Under the pieces are notes generated by a model. It was not told where the DNA came from. It did not search any database and was given only the letters and a program-made list of their open reading frames with translations. A program made the translations under genes and the position numbers. Positions 50,915 through 60,672 of a stretch of 64,000 nucleotides of DNA are shown piece after piece; positions within the stretch are counted from its first letter, which is position 1, and each line of letters starts with the position of its first letter. Source of the stretch: Hyphomicrobiales bacterium (GTDB lineage: Bacteria > Pseudomonadota > Alphaproteobacteria > Rhizobiales > Rhizobiaceae). Location: NCBI GenBank assembly GCA_900473175.1, contig UCKM01000013.1, positions 275,799-339,798 of the forward strand, written 5' to 3'.

Positions 50915-51397
50915 CTACATCGCCTTTATGTAGTCGACGAGCTGATCGAGCACAGTTCCCCACCCATCGTGGAAGCCCATTTCTTCGTGCTGTTTTCTGC
51001 CGGCTTCGTCGCGGTGGACAGCGATCGCAGTGTAGCGTGTGCCGCTTCCCTCGGATTTCAGCGACAGAATCGCCGTAAAGAACGGTTTTTCGGAAGGGCG
51101 ATAGCCAGGGAGCAGTGCATCGGTCCAGACCAGCCGTTCGTTCGGAACGACTTCCAGATAGCAGCCGACGTTTGGGAAGGATTGGCCCTCAGGCGAAAGC
51201 ATGGTTGTCCGGAAGATGCCGCCCGGCCGCAAATCGATTTCGCAATCCGTCGTCCGCCAGGGTTTGGGGGTGAACCATTTGACGACGTGTTCAGGTGTCG
51301 TCCATGCCTTCCAGACCAGTTCGCGCGGCACGTCGATCACCCGTTCAAGAACGAGGTCGAGCTTCGGATCGATTTTCATGCCTGCTGCTTGTGTCAT
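50915..51397 (-). CDS. SRPBCC (AHSA1-type) domain protein
   Basis: The 160-residue protein is an SRPBCC-fold ligand binder: [60 protein letters not shown] and [18 protein letters not shown]. It overlaps the ArsR gene upstream by four bases on the minus strand, the same layout as the pair at 36 kb. The function is unknown. The first ATG (51397) or the internal ATG (51379) may be used. Confidence 0.88.
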   Translation of the reverse strand: MTQAAGMKIDPKLDLVLERVIDVPRELVWKAWTTPEHVVKWFTPKPWRTTDCEIDLRPGGIFRTTMLSPEGQSFPNVGCYLEVVPNERLVWTDALLPGYRPSEKPFFTAILSLKSEGSGTRYTAIAVHRDEAGRKQHEEMGFHDGWGTVLDQLVDYIKAM

Positions 51398-51753
51398 GTA
51401 TTTTCCTCCTTGAGTTGAATGAGATATTCGTCGAGCTGGTCAAGGCGCCGCTCCCAGAGCGTACGCTGTTTGCCGAGCCAATCTTCCACCAGTTGCAAAG
51501 GCTCTGGCGCAATCCGGTAGGTCCTGACCCGGCCTGTCTTCGCCGAACGAACCAGCCCGCATCCCTCCAGCACCCTCAAATGTTCCACAAAGGAGGGAAG
51601 GGCCATGTCGAAAGGTTCGGCGAGTTCGCTGACCGAGGCAGGACTGCTGCCGAGACGTTCGAGTACCCTCCGGCGCGTCGGATCCGATAGTGCGCGAAAC
51701 ACGCCGTCAATTGGTGCAATGCCGGTTACAGCGCTGGTCGCGATAGCAGTCAT
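51394..51753 (-). CDS. ArsR-family winged-helix regulator
   Basis: The regulator has about 119 residues from ATG 51753; an in-frame GTG at 51804 would add 17 residues. It shows [40 protein letters not shown] and [20 protein letters not shown], the ArsR winged helix without metal-binding Cys pairs. It probably represses its own operon and the divergent MFS gene through the perfect palindrome at 51799. It is coupled to the SRPBCC gene. Confidence 0.88.
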   Translation of the reverse strand: MTAIATSAVTGIAPIDGVFRALSDPTRRRVLERLGSSPASVSELAEPFDMALPSFVEHLRVLEGCGLVRSAKTGRVRTYRIAPEPLQLVEDWLGKQRTLWERRLDQLDEYLIQLKEENT

Positions 51754-51798
51754 TGCCGCAATGTCCAAAGTCCAAGCATGGGTCGTTCCTTTCGAGAG

Positions 51799-51826
51799 AA
51801 ACACTTAGGATAATTCCTAAGTGTTT
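51799..51826. promoter_or_regulatory. perfect 28-bp palindrome, ArsR operator
   Basis: AAACACTTAGGA and TCCTAAGTGTTT are perfect 12-base inverted arms around TAAT. The palindrome covers the divergent promoter region between the ArsR and MFS genes. Its length and symmetry are typical of an ArsR dimer site, which would control both directions. Confidence 0.8.
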
Positions 51827-51928
51827 GCAACCCCCGGACCTAGCGTTTTTCTGATCCATCACCCGCAAGAACCAAACGATCAAATTAATTGGCTTGTCAG
51901 CCAGCAGCGCGGCGATAATGTCCGCCGC

Positions 51929-53095
51929 ATGCATACGCACACCCTCTCTCCCGTCCGTTTCGCTCTTGGCGGCCTTGTGGCCATGGCTGTCGGCATGGGC
52001 ATCGGGCGCTTCATCTTCACCCCGATCCTGCCCGGCATGATGAGCGATCTCGGGCTGAGCCCGGGCGATGCGGGTATCATCGCTTCGGCCAATTATTTCG
52101 GTTACCTCCTCGGCGCCGTCATTGCGGGTTTTGGCTGGGCGTCGGGGATTGAGCGACCGCTCGTGTATCTTTCGCTGGCCGCAAGCGCGGCCCTGTGCCT
52201 TGCCATGAGTATCAGCGACGGCGTCATGCTTTTCTCGGTGGTGCGATTCTTTGCCGGCACGGCCAGCGCGTTCATGCTGGTGTTCACCGCGACGATCGTC
52301 TTCAGCCATCTTGCGGCCGCCAATCGGCTCGATTTGCAGGCGGTGCATTTCGGCGGCGTCGGGACCGGCATTGCCATTTCGTCCCTGCTCGTCGCGTTCA
52401 GTGCGTCCAACGGTTATGGCTGGCGCGAGGATTGGATCGGCGCGGCGATCCTTTCGGCGATCGGCCTGGTCGCGGTCATGGCCATGATCCGCCTGGGGCC
52501 GCTGCGCAACGATGCCGCTGCCGCCGAACCGCCGATTGTCTGGACGCCGGCTTTCATAAAGGTCAACATCGCTTACGGCATTTTCGGCTTTGGCTATATC
52601 ATCACCGCAACCTTCATCATCGCCATCGTCCGCTCCAGTCATGGCGGCCCATGGATGGAAGCGCTGGTCTGGCTGGTGACGGGGATCGCCGGCGCCGTTT
52701 CGGTCTGGCTCTGGACGCCGCTCCTGCGTCGCACGGGCCCCTTCGTCGCCCTCGCACTCGGTTGCGCAGTCCAGGCAATCGGCGTCGCGGCGAGTGTCGT
52801 GCTTCCGTCACCAGTTGGCCCACTGCTCGGTGGTCTGCTGCTCGGGCTGACCTTCATCGTCATTACAGCGTTTGGTTTTCAGGCGGGCCGCGTTCTCCTG
52901 CCGCACGCTCAGCGCCGGGTCATGGCCGTGATGACGGCGGCATTCGGCATCGGCCAGATCATTGGACCGCTCGTGGGCGGCTATCTTGCGAACCTGACTG
53001 GCGACTTCATCTTCGCCACCCTGGCTGCGGCGGCAAGCCTGGTGGTTGCAGCGCTGTTTGCCTATTCGGCACGGCGCGGACAGGCAGGACGTTAG
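51929..53095 (+). CDS. YbfB/YjiJ-family MFS transporter
   Basis: The 388-residue membrane protein has about twelve hydrophobic segments and the YbfB/YjiJ start RFALGGLVAMAVGMGIGRFI, then FTPILPGMMSDLGLSPGDAG. Later segments include YFGYLLGAVIAGFGWASGIE and GVGTGIAISSLLVAFSASNG. It is probably an exporter of a small molecule or drug. I started at ATG 51929 because the upstream part of the frame (from 51821) lies in the operator and lacks membrane character. It is divergent from the ArsR-SRPBCC operon. Confidence 0.9.
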   Translation: MHTHTLSPVRFALGGLVAMAVGMGIGRFIFTPILPGMMSDLGLSPGDAGIIASANYFGYLLGAVIAGFGWASGIERPLVYLSLAASAALCLAMSISDGVMLFSVVRFFAGTASAFMLVFTATIVFSHLAAANRLDLQAVHFGGVGTGIAISSLLVAFSASNGYGWREDWIGAAILSAIGLVAVMAMIRLGPLRNDAAAAEPPIVWTPAFIKVNIAYGIFGFGYIITATFIIAIVRSSHGGPWMEALVWLVTGIAGAVSVWLWTPLLRRTGPFVALALGCAVQAIGVAASVVLPSPVGPLLGGLLLGLTFIVITAFGFQAGRVLLPHAQRRVMAVMTAAFGIGQIIGPLVGGYLANLTGDFIFATLAAAASLVVAALFAYSARRGQAGR

Positions 53096-53104
53096 CGCAG
53101 GAGT

Positions 53105-53518
53105 CTACGCCACGCCTCTGGCTTCTCTCGCCAGCTCCTCAAGGATTTGCATTGCATCGCCGGCCCTGTCGGCAGGGATGAACAGGTGATCGTGATAGAA
53201 GGCGGAGACCGGATTGACGCCCATGCCAGCTGCTGCCAGCCGGTCAGTGATCGCAGCGAGGAAGCCGACCGCCTCCAGCGAAGAATGGACGTCGAGCGTA
53301 ATCATTCGCGAGCGGAAGATGCCCTTTAGTTTCAAACGGCTGGCTTCGGCCTCGCGGAGGATCAAAGTCAGGCCTTCACCCTCCTTGAACGTCATCACAG
53401 CATCGAGACCCGCCGGAACAGCTTGCCCGGCGGGCAGGGTGGCAAATACGTAGGTCTCGTCAAGCAGGCGCGGTCGCATCGTTGCAAGCAGCCTGTTCAG
53501 GTTCGTTTCGCCAACCAT
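53105..53518 (-). CDS. ACT-domain protein
   Basis: The 137-residue protein has two ACT-type domains: TYVFATLPAGQAVPAGLDAV, MTFKEGEGLTLILREAEASR, then MITLDVHSSLEAVGFLAAIT and GMGVNPVSAFYHDHLFIPAD. It resembles small stand-alone ACT proteins that bind an amino acid; the role is unknown. ATG 53518 was chosen because the upstream 64 residues are not conserved. It is convergent with the MFS gene and 10 bases apart. Confidence 0.85.
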   Translation of the reverse strand: MVGETNLNRLLATMRPRLLDETYVFATLPAGQAVPAGLDAVMTFKEGEGLTLILREAEASRLKLKGIFRSRMITLDVHSSLEAVGFLAAITDRLAAAGMGVNPVSAFYHDHLFIPADRAGDAMQILEELAREARGVA

Positions 53519-53716
53519 GGCATCGGCCCTCCATTTGCGTGTCCCAGATGGTTGGATACACCAAAGTCTGGCAGCACGCTCTATCCAATCGCGGAAATGC
53601 CCTCTTGTGGCTTGTCTTGGATCGATATTGAGTACACTAATGGGGCGATATTTTTGCCAACTGTTTGAATACACAACCATAAATTGTAGTCGATTTGTAT
53701 TTGAGGTCATTTCGCC

Positions 53717-54970
53717 GTGTTTGTTTCATTTTTTCCCAAGCCGAAGCTGCTTTTCCTTTCCGCGGTACTTTGGTCGCTTGTTGCCATTCTCTTCTGGTAC
53801 GCCTTTGGCGAGCGGCTTGGAGCCTATGTCGGCATGCCACCGGCGGCGCCCGACGCGCCACCAATTATCGGTATTTCGGCTTTTGTCTCAAAACCCTATC
53901 TGTGGCTCTATATCTATTTCGCTGCATTCGTTGCCGTATTTTACGCGTTCTGGGCTCGGTTTTCGCCACATCCCTGGCAACGGTGGTCGGTCCTTGGTTC
54001 AGCATTGATATTGTTTTCCACGTATTTTTCAGTCCAGGTGAGTGTAGTCGTAAATGATTGGCGCGGCGTTTTTTACGACCTTGTTCAAAAGGCGCTCACG
54101 TTGAAGGGCTCGGTTGTGCCTGGCGAGCTTTATGTCGGCGTTTTGAGCTTCGTGATCATCGCCTGCGTCGCCATCACAGTCGCCGTGTTGACCATTTTCT
54201 TGACCAGTCACTATGTTTTCAGATGGCGGACCGCCATGAACAGCTACTACATGGAACATTGGAGCAGGCTGCGGCACATCGAAGGAGCCTCTCAGCGTAT
54301 CCAGGAAGATACGATGAGGTTTTCTTCCATTCTGGAGGATCTCGGGATATCGCTGGTGCAATCAGTGATGACGCTCATTGCGTTCCTGCCAATGCTCGCG
54401 CGGCTATCCCACTACATCACAGAACTGCCGATCGTCGGCGTCATCCCCCACCCGTTGGTATATGCGGCAATTTTCTGGTCGATTTTCGGAACTGCTCTCC
54501 TTGCCGTAGTCGGGATAAAATTGCCCGGACTCCAATTTCGCAATCAACGTGTCGAGGCCGCATACCGAAAGGAGCTTGTGCTTGGCGAGGACAATCCGGA
54601 GAGGGCCCAACCCCTAACCGTTGAGCAGCTTTTCGCAAATGTTCGCCGCAACTATTTCCGCATGTATTTCCATTACGTCTATTTTAACGTGGCTCGCTAC
54701 GTCTACATCCAGGCCGACGTCGTCTTCGGGTTAATGCTATTGGTCCCGACGATCGCCGCGGGAGCGATCACGTTCGGCGTTTACCAGCAGATCAGAGCCG
54801 CTTTTTCGAGTGTGACTGAGTCGTTTCAGTATCTCGTCAATTCATGGCCCACCATCGTCGAACTGCTTTCCATACAGAAACGTCTGAGGGCATTCGAAGC
54901 CACAATGCAAGGTGAGCCCCTGCCGTCGATTGACGAGCGCTATCTGCGAACACAGTCCGAAGAGGCCTGA
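53717..54970 (+). CDS. BacA/SbmA-type peptide transporter, first tandem copy
   Basis: The 417-residue protein has the SbmA/BacA domain with about eight membrane segments: [60 protein letters not shown] and [16 protein letters not shown]. The conserved [34 protein letters not shown] and [20 protein letters not shown] are present. BacA imports peptides across the inner membrane using the proton gradient, and in rhizobia is needed for symbiosis and for uptake of NCR and Bac7 peptides. It is alike over its full length to the copy 200 bases downstream, which has the same 417 residues. GTG 53717 has no strong Shine-Dalgarno sequence. Confidence 0.9.
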   Translation: MFVSFFPKPKLLFLSAVLWSLVAILFWYAFGERLGAYVGMPPAAPDAPPIIGISAFVSKPYLWLYIYFAAFVAVFYAFWARFSPHPWQRWSVLGSALILFSTYFSVQVSVVVNDWRGVFYDLVQKALTLKGSVVPGELYVGVLSFVIIACVAITVAVLTIFLTSHYVFRWRTAMNSYYMEHWSRLRHIEGASQRIQEDTMRFSSILEDLGISLVQSVMTLIAFLPMLARLSHYITELPIVGVIPHPLVYAAIFWSIFGTALLAVVGIKLPGLQFRNQRVEAAYRKELVLGEDNPERAQPLTVEQLFANVRRNYFRMYFHYVYFNVARYVYIQADVVFGLMLLVPTIAAGAITFGVYQQIRAAFSSVTESFQYLVNSWPTIVELLSIQKRLRAFEATMQGEPLPSIDERYLRTQSEEA

Positions 54971-54984
54971 CACCCGACGCGCGA

Positions 54985-55042
54985 ATGGCGGGTCGTCAAC
55001 GCTCCGCCCGCCATAATGACACCTGACGGTTGAAAACCGTCA
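54985..55042 (+). promoter_or_regulatory. two hairpins between the tandem bacA copies
   Basis: ATGGCGGG (54985-54992) pairs with CCCGCCAT (55007-55014), and TGACGGTT (55024-55031) pairs with AACCGTCA (55035-55042) around GAA. Neither has a T run. They may be factor-dependent ends or mRNA processing signals, so the two copies may be expressed separately. Confidence 0.5.
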
Positions 55043-55169
55043 CTTGCCGATCGACAAATCATTACAGCAATTTAATCGCCATTGAGCAATGTTTGACCAA
55101 TTCGTGCTGTTAAGTGCAATTCAGAGCAACTATGAATTGCACAACTTATCACACGAGGAACGTGTTAAC

Positions 55170-56423
55170 GTGTTTGTCTCATTCTTTCCCAAACCGAAGC
55201 TTTTCTTCACGTCGGCGGTCCTTTGGTCGCTGCTTGCCGTGCTCTTCTGGTTCTTTGTCGGCGAGCAGCTTGGCGCCCGTTTCGGCCTGCCGCCCGCGGC
55301 TCCCGATGCTGCGCCGATTATTGGCATTGAGAGTTTCTGGTCGCCAGCCTTCATCTGGTTCTATCTGTACTTTGGCGTGGTCGTGGCGATTTTCGGGAGC
55401 TTTTGGGCGTGGTTTTCGCCGCACCGGTGGCAGCGCTGGTCCGTCCTCGGTTCGGCCTTCATACTCTTCGTCACCTATTTCCAGGTTCAGGTGAGCGTCG
55501 CCGTCAACAACTGGTATGGACCATTCTACAATCTGATCCAGACCGCCGTGTCGAAATCCGCACCTGTGACGTTCGAACAATTCTATGAAGGCGTGAACCA
55601 GTTTCTGGGCGTCGCGCTTGTGGGCGTCACGGTCAGCGTGTTGCTGGCCTTCTTCGTCAGCCACTATATCTTCCGCTGGCGAACGGCCATGAACGAGTTC
55701 TACATGTCGCACTGGGGCCAGTTGCGTCACATTGAAGGCGCGTCGCAGCGTGTGCAGGAAGACACAATGCGCTTTGCGGAGACGATGGAAGGCCTCGGGG
55801 TGCGGCTCATCGATTCGTTCATGACGCTGATCGCCTTCGTCCCCGTGCTGATTGCATTGTCCGCCAACATCACGGAATTGCCTGTCATCGGCGCGGTACC
55901 GCATCCGCTGGTTTTCGCCGCTGTGTTCTGGTCGATCTTCGGCACGGTGGTGCTTGCCGGTGTCGGCGTGAAATTGCCCGGCCTGCAATTTCGTAACCAG
56001 CGGGTCGAGGCGGCCTACCGCAAGGAACTCGTCTATGGTGAGGACCATTCGGATCGCGCGCAGCCGGAGGTCGTGCGCGAACTATTCTCGAACGTGCGCC
56101 GAAATTATTTCCGGCTCTATTTCCACTACATGTACTTCAACGTCGCCCGCTATCTTTACCTGCAGACCGACAACATCTTCTCGCTGATCGTGCTGATCCC
56201 GTCGATCGTCGCCGGAAAGATTACGCTCGGCACCATGAACCAGATCAGCGGTGCGTTCTCACAGGTGACATCTTCGTTCCAGTATCTGGTGAATTCCTGG
56301 ACGACGATCGTCGAGCTCATCTCGATCTACAAGCGTCTGCGTGCATTCGAAGCCGTGATCTACGACGAGCCATTGCCGGAAATCGACGAACGCTATCTGC
56401 GGACACAATCCGAAGAAGTTTGA
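55170..56423 (+). CDS. bacA: BacA/SbmA-type peptide transporter, second tandem copy
   Basis: The second copy is 417 residues long and starts at GTG 55170 ([19 protein letters not shown]), aligned with the first copy's start. Core features: [20 protein letters not shown]-like segment at about residues 165-185, [40 protein letters not shown] and [20 protein letters not shown]. The two copies share the order of all blocks and the C-terminus [11 protein letters not shown]. It is the likelier main BacA because it has a better ribosome-binding site (GAGGAA) and codon use like its neighbours. A start at ATG 55089 is possible but not supported by the first copy. Confidence 0.93.
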   Translation: MFVSFFPKPKLFFTSAVLWSLLAVLFWFFVGEQLGARFGLPPAAPDAAPIIGIESFWSPAFIWFYLYFGVVVAIFGSFWAWFSPHRWQRWSVLGSAFILFVTYFQVQVSVAVNNWYGPFYNLIQTAVSKSAPVTFEQFYEGVNQFLGVALVGVTVSVLLAFFVSHYIFRWRTAMNEFYMSHWGQLRHIEGASQRVQEDTMRFAETMEGLGVRLIDSFMTLIAFVPVLIALSANITELPVIGAVPHPLVFAAVFWSIFGTVVLAGVGVKLPGLQFRNQRVEAAYRKELVYGEDHSDRAQPEVVRELFSNVRRNYFRLYFHYMYFNVARYLYLQTDNIFSLIVLIPSIVAGKITLGTMNQISGAFSQVTSSFQYLVNSWTTIVELISIYKRLRAFEAVIYDEPLPEIDERYLRTQSEEV

Positions 56424-56447
56424 TCATGATAGCGTGGCGGGTGGCGG

Positions 56448-57485
56448 TCAGATGCCGCCGCTCGCCGAAGGCTGCGTCGGTTCCGCTCCGGCAACCGGCG
56501 TCACGCCTCGGGTTTCTTTCAGATATTGGCTATAGGTGGTGCAGCGTACGTCCGGCTTCCTGCAGACCTCGCTGGTGAAGCGCTCCAGCGCCCGCCAATA
56601 GGCATCGCCGTTCATCAGCGTGAAATGCAGGCCAATCTGGAACGGAATGCGCTGACCTTGATATTGCCGGTCGAAGGCGCGCTTGAAGGCGTCATAGGCA
56701 CGACCTTCGAATTCGTTCAGCTGGTCGGGGCGCTCGATGGCGCCAGAGTGGCGCACATAAAGATTATAGTCCATGGCGACGACTGGGCGGTTCTGCGGCC
56801 CTTCGCTGATCGTCGGCAGCCCAAACTGGTAAAGTCCGCCTGAATGCACCGGCAGGGCAGGCCCACGCGAAACGCCGCTGCCATCAAATGCATAGCCCAT
56901 GTCTCGCAACGCGGAGAGCAGGGCCGGACCTTCCGAAAGATAGGGCGCGCGGAAGCCGCGGATTTCATCGGCGACGAAACGCTTCCAACCCTCCGGCTCG
57001 GGGTCGCTGCCATATTTTGCCCATGCCTCAGTCAATACCTGCTTGTAGGTGGTGAGTTCGCGTTGCCAATCCGCCTTGGTCCAGCTCTTGCCGTCGAAAT
57101 GGCCGCAGGCATGGCTGGCGATTTCGTTACCCTCGTTGCGCGCGCGCCAGATATTGTCGAGCCGCTTGGCGATATCCTCCCTGGAAGCAGCGAAGCCGAT
57201 GTTTGAGCGACCGGGCGCCTCGCCCGGAGCCTGATAGGATTTGCGGTCTTCGCGGTCGATCAGAAAGACGCAAGAGAGAAAATAGGTGAACTTCGCATTC
57301 GAACCCTCAGCCAACGACCGGCTGCGATCCCAAAGTTCATTGCTGCCGGAATTGTCGAAGGAGATCAGAACGTACTGAGGCCTGCCGACGAGGGGAGCGC
57401 TCGACGCGGCGATGCTGTTCGCCGATGCCGGAATCGTAATCGAGATCGCGAATGATGCGGCAAGGGCAGTGCAGATCGAACGCAT
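56448..57485 (-). CDS. polysaccharide deacetylase-family protein
   Basis: The 345-residue protein has a signal peptide (MRSICTALAASFAISITIPA, cut near SANS) and a polysaccharide-deacetylase-like (NodB-type) barrel. Visible: YVLISFDNSGSNELWDRSRS with the metal-binding Asp, NEGNEIASHACGHFDGKSWT with His-x3-His, and EIRGFRAPYLSEGPALLSAL. It is likely periplasmic and may de-N-acetylate or hydrolyse a cell-surface polymer; the substrate is unknown. ATG 57485 follows the family start; the extra 28 residues upstream are not conserved. It is convergent with the bacA gene. Confidence 0.85.
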   Translation of the reverse strand: MRSICTALAASFAISITIPASANSIAASSAPLVGRPQYVLISFDNSGSNELWDRSRSLAEGSNAKFTYFLSCVFLIDREDRKSYQAPGEAPGRSNIGFAASREDIAKRLDNIWRARNEGNEIASHACGHFDGKSWTKADWQRELTTYKQVLTEAWAKYGSDPEPEGWKRFVADEIRGFRAPYLSEGPALLSALRDMGYAFDGSGVSRGPALPVHSGGLYQFGLPTISEGPQNRPVVAMDYNLYVRHSGAIERPDQLNEFEGRAYDAFKRAFDRQYQGQRIPFQIGLHFTLMNGDAYWRALERFTSEVCRKPDVRCTTYSQYLKETRGVTPVAGAEPTQPSASGGI

Positions 57486-57633
57486 GATGATTGTTACGCG
57501 GCTCCGGAATGGGAAAGACGTCGCTACAGGTGAAATGTGGCGATGATCGGACGCGGCGATCCACCGCAAGCGACCAGCTTGGAACTATTCCAAGGCCGCT
57601 ATAGTGTGCAAGCAACTTTCGGGGAGCGCGGTC

Positions 57634-58215
57634 ATGCTGGTACTGATTCTTGGGATCATCGTTTTTCTCGGCATCCATTCCGTCCGGATTGTCGCGCCCG
57701 AATGGCGTCTCGCAAAGATGCAGGAATGGGGCGAGGGCAAGTGGAAGGGCCTCTATTCGGTCGTGTCGCTCCTTGGTTTTGTAATCCTTGTCTGGGGCTA
57801 TGGCTTGGCACGCCCCGATGCGCCCGTTCTTTACGAGCCGCCGCTCTGGATGAAGCACATCACCGGATTACTGATGCTCTTTGCTTTCATCTTCCTCGGC
57901 GTCTTCATTGCCAAGCCGGGCAAGATGAAGCCAGCCCTGAAGCATCCCATGCTTATCGCCATCAAGACCTGGGCACTCGCGCATCTGCTTGCCAATGGCG
58001 ATCTTGCCTCGCTCATCCTGTTTCTCTCGTTCCTCGCCTGGGCCGTTGCAGACCGCATCGCCATCAAACGCCAGGAGAGGGCGGGCCTCGCATCCACTCC
58101 TATTGTGCCGGGTCCGATCGCAAACGACATTATCGCCATCGCCATCGGCGTCGTGTTCTACGCGCTTTTCGTATGGAAGTTGCATATGCTTTTGATCGGC
58201 GTGCAGCCGACGTAG
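57634..58215 (+). CDS. NnrU-family membrane protein
   Basis: The 193-residue inner-membrane protein belongs to the NnrU family: FLGIHSVRIVAPEWRLAKMQ, GLYSVVSLLGFVILVWGYGL, HPMLIAIKTWALAHLLANGD and SLILFLSFLAWAVADRIAIK. Members are linked to nitrogen-oxide metabolism or, as with isorenieratene/MFS-like proteins, to unknown roles. It has about six helices. ATG 57634 follows GGGGAG. A terminator follows at 58213. Confidence 0.85.
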   Translation: MLVLILGIIVFLGIHSVRIVAPEWRLAKMQEWGEGKWKGLYSVVSLLGFVILVWGYGLARPDAPVLYEPPLWMKHITGLLMLFAFIFLGVFIAKPGKMKPALKHPMLIAIKTWALAHLLANGDLASLILFLSFLAWAVADRIAIKRQERAGLASTPIVPGPIANDIIAIAIGVVFYALFVWKLHMLLIGVQPT

Positions 58216-58240
58216 GTCGCCGACGGTGACCTAATTTTCG
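58213..58240 (+). terminator. intrinsic terminator after nnrU-family gene
   Basis: TAGGTCGCC and GGTGACCTA form a nine-base-pair stem (one G-U pair) around GAC, followed by ATTTTCG. The stem overlaps the stop codon. It separates this gene from the YfgM-like gene. Confidence 0.65.
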
Positions 58241-58358
58241 TTTACCACTTACATCCTTTGAGATTTCCGACTAAAAGCGCCTGAACTCATGCGCGGGCAG
58301 CACTTGCTGCGCCGCGTTTTATCAATTGTTCTTTGGCGCGAGCCACTCAAGAGGCACT

Positions 58359-59039
58359 ATGACTGACGACGGCTTTATCCGTGAGGTGAATGAGGAACTG
58401 CGTTCCGACAAGGTGAAGGCTTTCTGGAAGCGCTACGGTTCGCTGCTTATTGCCGGCGTGGTCGCCATCGTCGTCGGCACAGGCGCCTTCTCGTTCTATG
58501 AATACTGGACGGAAAAACAGGCCTCGCGATCGGGCGACCAGTTCCTGGCCGCGCTCAATCTCGTTCGCGACGGCAAGAATGATGAGGCTCTGAAAGCGCT
58601 CGATCAACTGGAAAAAGACGGCTACGGCGCCTATCCGGTGCTTGCCCGGATGCGCGCCGCTGGCGTCCTTGCACAAAAGGGCGATTCAGCCGGGGCCATC
58701 GCAGCCTTTGACAAGGTTTCCGCCGACACGTCGATTCCGCAGGCCATTCGTGACCTTGCCAAGCTGCGCGCTGCTTTCATTCTTGTCGACACCGGCTCCT
58801 ACGATGACGTTGCAAGCCGTGTCGAGGCGCTCTCCTCCGACAGCAATCCAATGCGTCACTCGGCGCGCGAGGCCCTTGGGCTTGCCGCCTGGAAGGCCGG
58901 CCGAGGTGCCGATGCAGTCAAGCTGTTCCAGCAGATATCGGATGATCAGGCTGCGCCGTCCAATGTGCGCCAGTTTGCTGAAACCATGCTCGACATGCTG
59001 CGCAGCACGGGCGCCGCTCCTGCCGCCAAGGCCGGCTAA
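58359..59039 (+). CDS. YfgM-like membrane-anchored TPR protein
   Basis: The 226-residue protein has a cytoplasmic N-terminus (DGFIREVNEELRSDKVKAFW), one membrane helix (YGSLLIAGVVAIVVGTGAFS, about residues 27-46) and a periplasmic tetratricopeptide-like region with repeated KALDQLEKDGYGAYPVLARM and AIAAFDKVSADTSIPQAIRD. It resembles YfgM, which assists secretion with the Sec translocon and periplasmic chaperones. It lies 18 bases upstream of der, the same order as in many proteobacteria. ATG 58359 follows AAGAGGC. Confidence 0.88.
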   Translation: MTDDGFIREVNEELRSDKVKAFWKRYGSLLIAGVVAIVVGTGAFSFYEYWTEKQASRSGDQFLAALNLVRDGKNDEALKALDQLEKDGYGAYPVLARMRAAGVLAQKGDSAGAIAAFDKVSADTSIPQAIRDLAKLRAAFILVDTGSYDDVASRVEALSSDSNPMRHSAREALGLAAWKAGRGADAVKLFQQISDDQAAPSNVRQFAETMLDMLRSTGAAPAAKAG

Positions 59040-59057
59040 AGATAGGAATTTGAGCCG

Positions 59058-60527
59058 ATGAGCTTCACCCTCGCAATTGTCGGCCGTCCGAATGTCGGTA
59101 AATCCACGCTGTTCAACCGGCTTGTCGGCCGCAAGATCGCTCTTGTCGACGATTTGCCGGGCGTTACCCGCGACCGCCGTGTTCATGCCGCCAAGCTCTA
59201 CGACCTCAAATTCGATGTCATAGACACGGCAGGCCTGGAGGAGGTCGACAGCGAATCGCTGGAAGGCCGCATGCGCGCCCAGACGGAAATGGCGATCGGC
59301 GAAGCCGACCTCATTCTTTTTCTTGTCGATGCCAAGGCGGGTATCACGCCAATCGATGTGACCTTCGCTGACCTCGTCCGCCGTTCCGGCAAGCCGGTTA
59401 TCCTGGTCGCCAACAAGGCCGAAGCGCGCGGCGCTGAATCCGGCATGTACGATGCGTGGCAGCTGGGCCTCGGCGAGCCGTGTCCGATCTCCGCGGAGCA
59501 CGGTCAGGGCTTTCCTGACCTGCGCGATGCGATTGTCGCGACCATGGGCGAAGAGCGCGTATTCCCCGATGAGTATGAGCAGCCAGGCGCTGACGATTCC
59601 ATCGCTGTCACCATACCGGCGATACCGCGTTCGCAGGACGAGCTTATCGGCGATGATATCGAGGATCCGGACGCAGAGGACGTTCCGACCTATGATTCTT
59701 CGAAGCCTTTGCGCATTGCCATTGTCGGCCGCCCGAATGCCGGAAAGTCGACACTGGTCAACACGATGCTGGGTGAAGACCGGCTGTTGACCGGACCCGA
59801 GGCAGGGATCACCCGCGATTCCATTTCAGTCGATTGGGAATGGAATGGCCGCAAGATCAAGCTGTTCGATACGGCAGGCCTTCGCCGCAAATCCCGCGTG
59901 CAGGGCAAGCTGGAAAAGCTCTCCGTTGGCGATGCGCTGCGCGCCATCCGCTTTGCCGAAGTCGTGATCATCGTGCTTGACGCGACGATCCCCTTCGAGA
60001 AGCAGGATCTGCAGATCGCTGATCTGATCATTCGCGAAGGCCGCGCGCCGGTCATCGCCTTCAACAAATGGGACCTTGTCGAAAACCGCCAGATGGTTCT
60101 GGCCGATTTGCGCGAAAAGACCGAGCGACTCCTGCCGCAGATCCGTGGCATCCGTGCCGTGCCCATTTCCGGTGAGCGTAACCAGGGTATCGACAAGCTG
60201 ATGGCCGCGGTTGCATCCACCGATGAGATCTGGAACCGCCGCATTTCCACCGGGCGTCTAAACCGCTGGATGGAAGGGGTAACCACCCATCACCCACCGC
60301 CCGCGGTTGCCGGCCGGCGCCTCAAGATCAAGTACATCACGCAGGTCAAGACGCGGCCCCCAGGCTTCGTTATCTCCTGTTCGCGCCCGGAGGCATTTCC
60401 GACCTCCTACGTTCGTTACCTTTCCAACGGATTGCGTGAGACATTCGACATGCCCGGCGTTCCGATCCGCCTGGTGCTGCGCACCTCCGACAATCCCTTT
60501 GCCGGACGAGCCAAGAAGAAGCGTTGA
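59058..60527 (+). CDS. der: ribosome biogenesis GTPase Der (EngA)
   Basis: The 489-residue protein has two GTPase domains in tandem and a KH-like C-terminal domain. G1 motifs are GRPNVGKS (residues 9-16) and GRPNAGKS (224-231); DTAGL of the first and the second domain and NKAE/NKWD recognise guanine. It binds the 50S ribosomal subunit and is needed for its maturation. Length is usual for the family. It follows the YfgM-like gene, probably in one transcript. ATG 59058. Confidence 0.97.
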   Translation: MSFTLAIVGRPNVGKSTLFNRLVGRKIALVDDLPGVTRDRRVHAAKLYDLKFDVIDTAGLEEVDSESLEGRMRAQTEMAIGEADLILFLVDAKAGITPIDVTFADLVRRSGKPVILVANKAEARGAESGMYDAWQLGLGEPCPISAEHGQGFPDLRDAIVATMGEERVFPDEYEQPGADDSIAVTIPAIPRSQDELIGDDIEDPDAEDVPTYDSSKPLRIAIVGRPNAGKSTLVNTMLGEDRLLTGPEAGITRDSISVDWEWNGRKIKLFDTAGLRRKSRVQGKLEKLSVGDALRAIRFAEVVIIVLDATIPFEKQDLQIADLIIREGRAPVIAFNKWDLVENRQMVLADLREKTERLLPQIRGIRAVPISGERNQGIDKLMAAVASTDEIWNRRISTGRLNRWMEGVTTHHPPPAVAGRRLKIKYITQVKTRPPGFVISCSRPEAFPTSYVRYLSNGLRETFDMPGVPIRLVLRTSDNPFAGRAKKKR

Positions 60528-60672
60528 AGTCCACAGGTTATATGGCTGCCTTCCGTCATCCTGCGATCGCTGCCCCGCATCCAGCGCAATTCCCCGCGCC
60601 CGTTAACTCTCCATCAAGGTTAATGCTTCATTTTTGATGGCGGAAGTGTTCGGTTTTGAGTGGGGTATCGGC

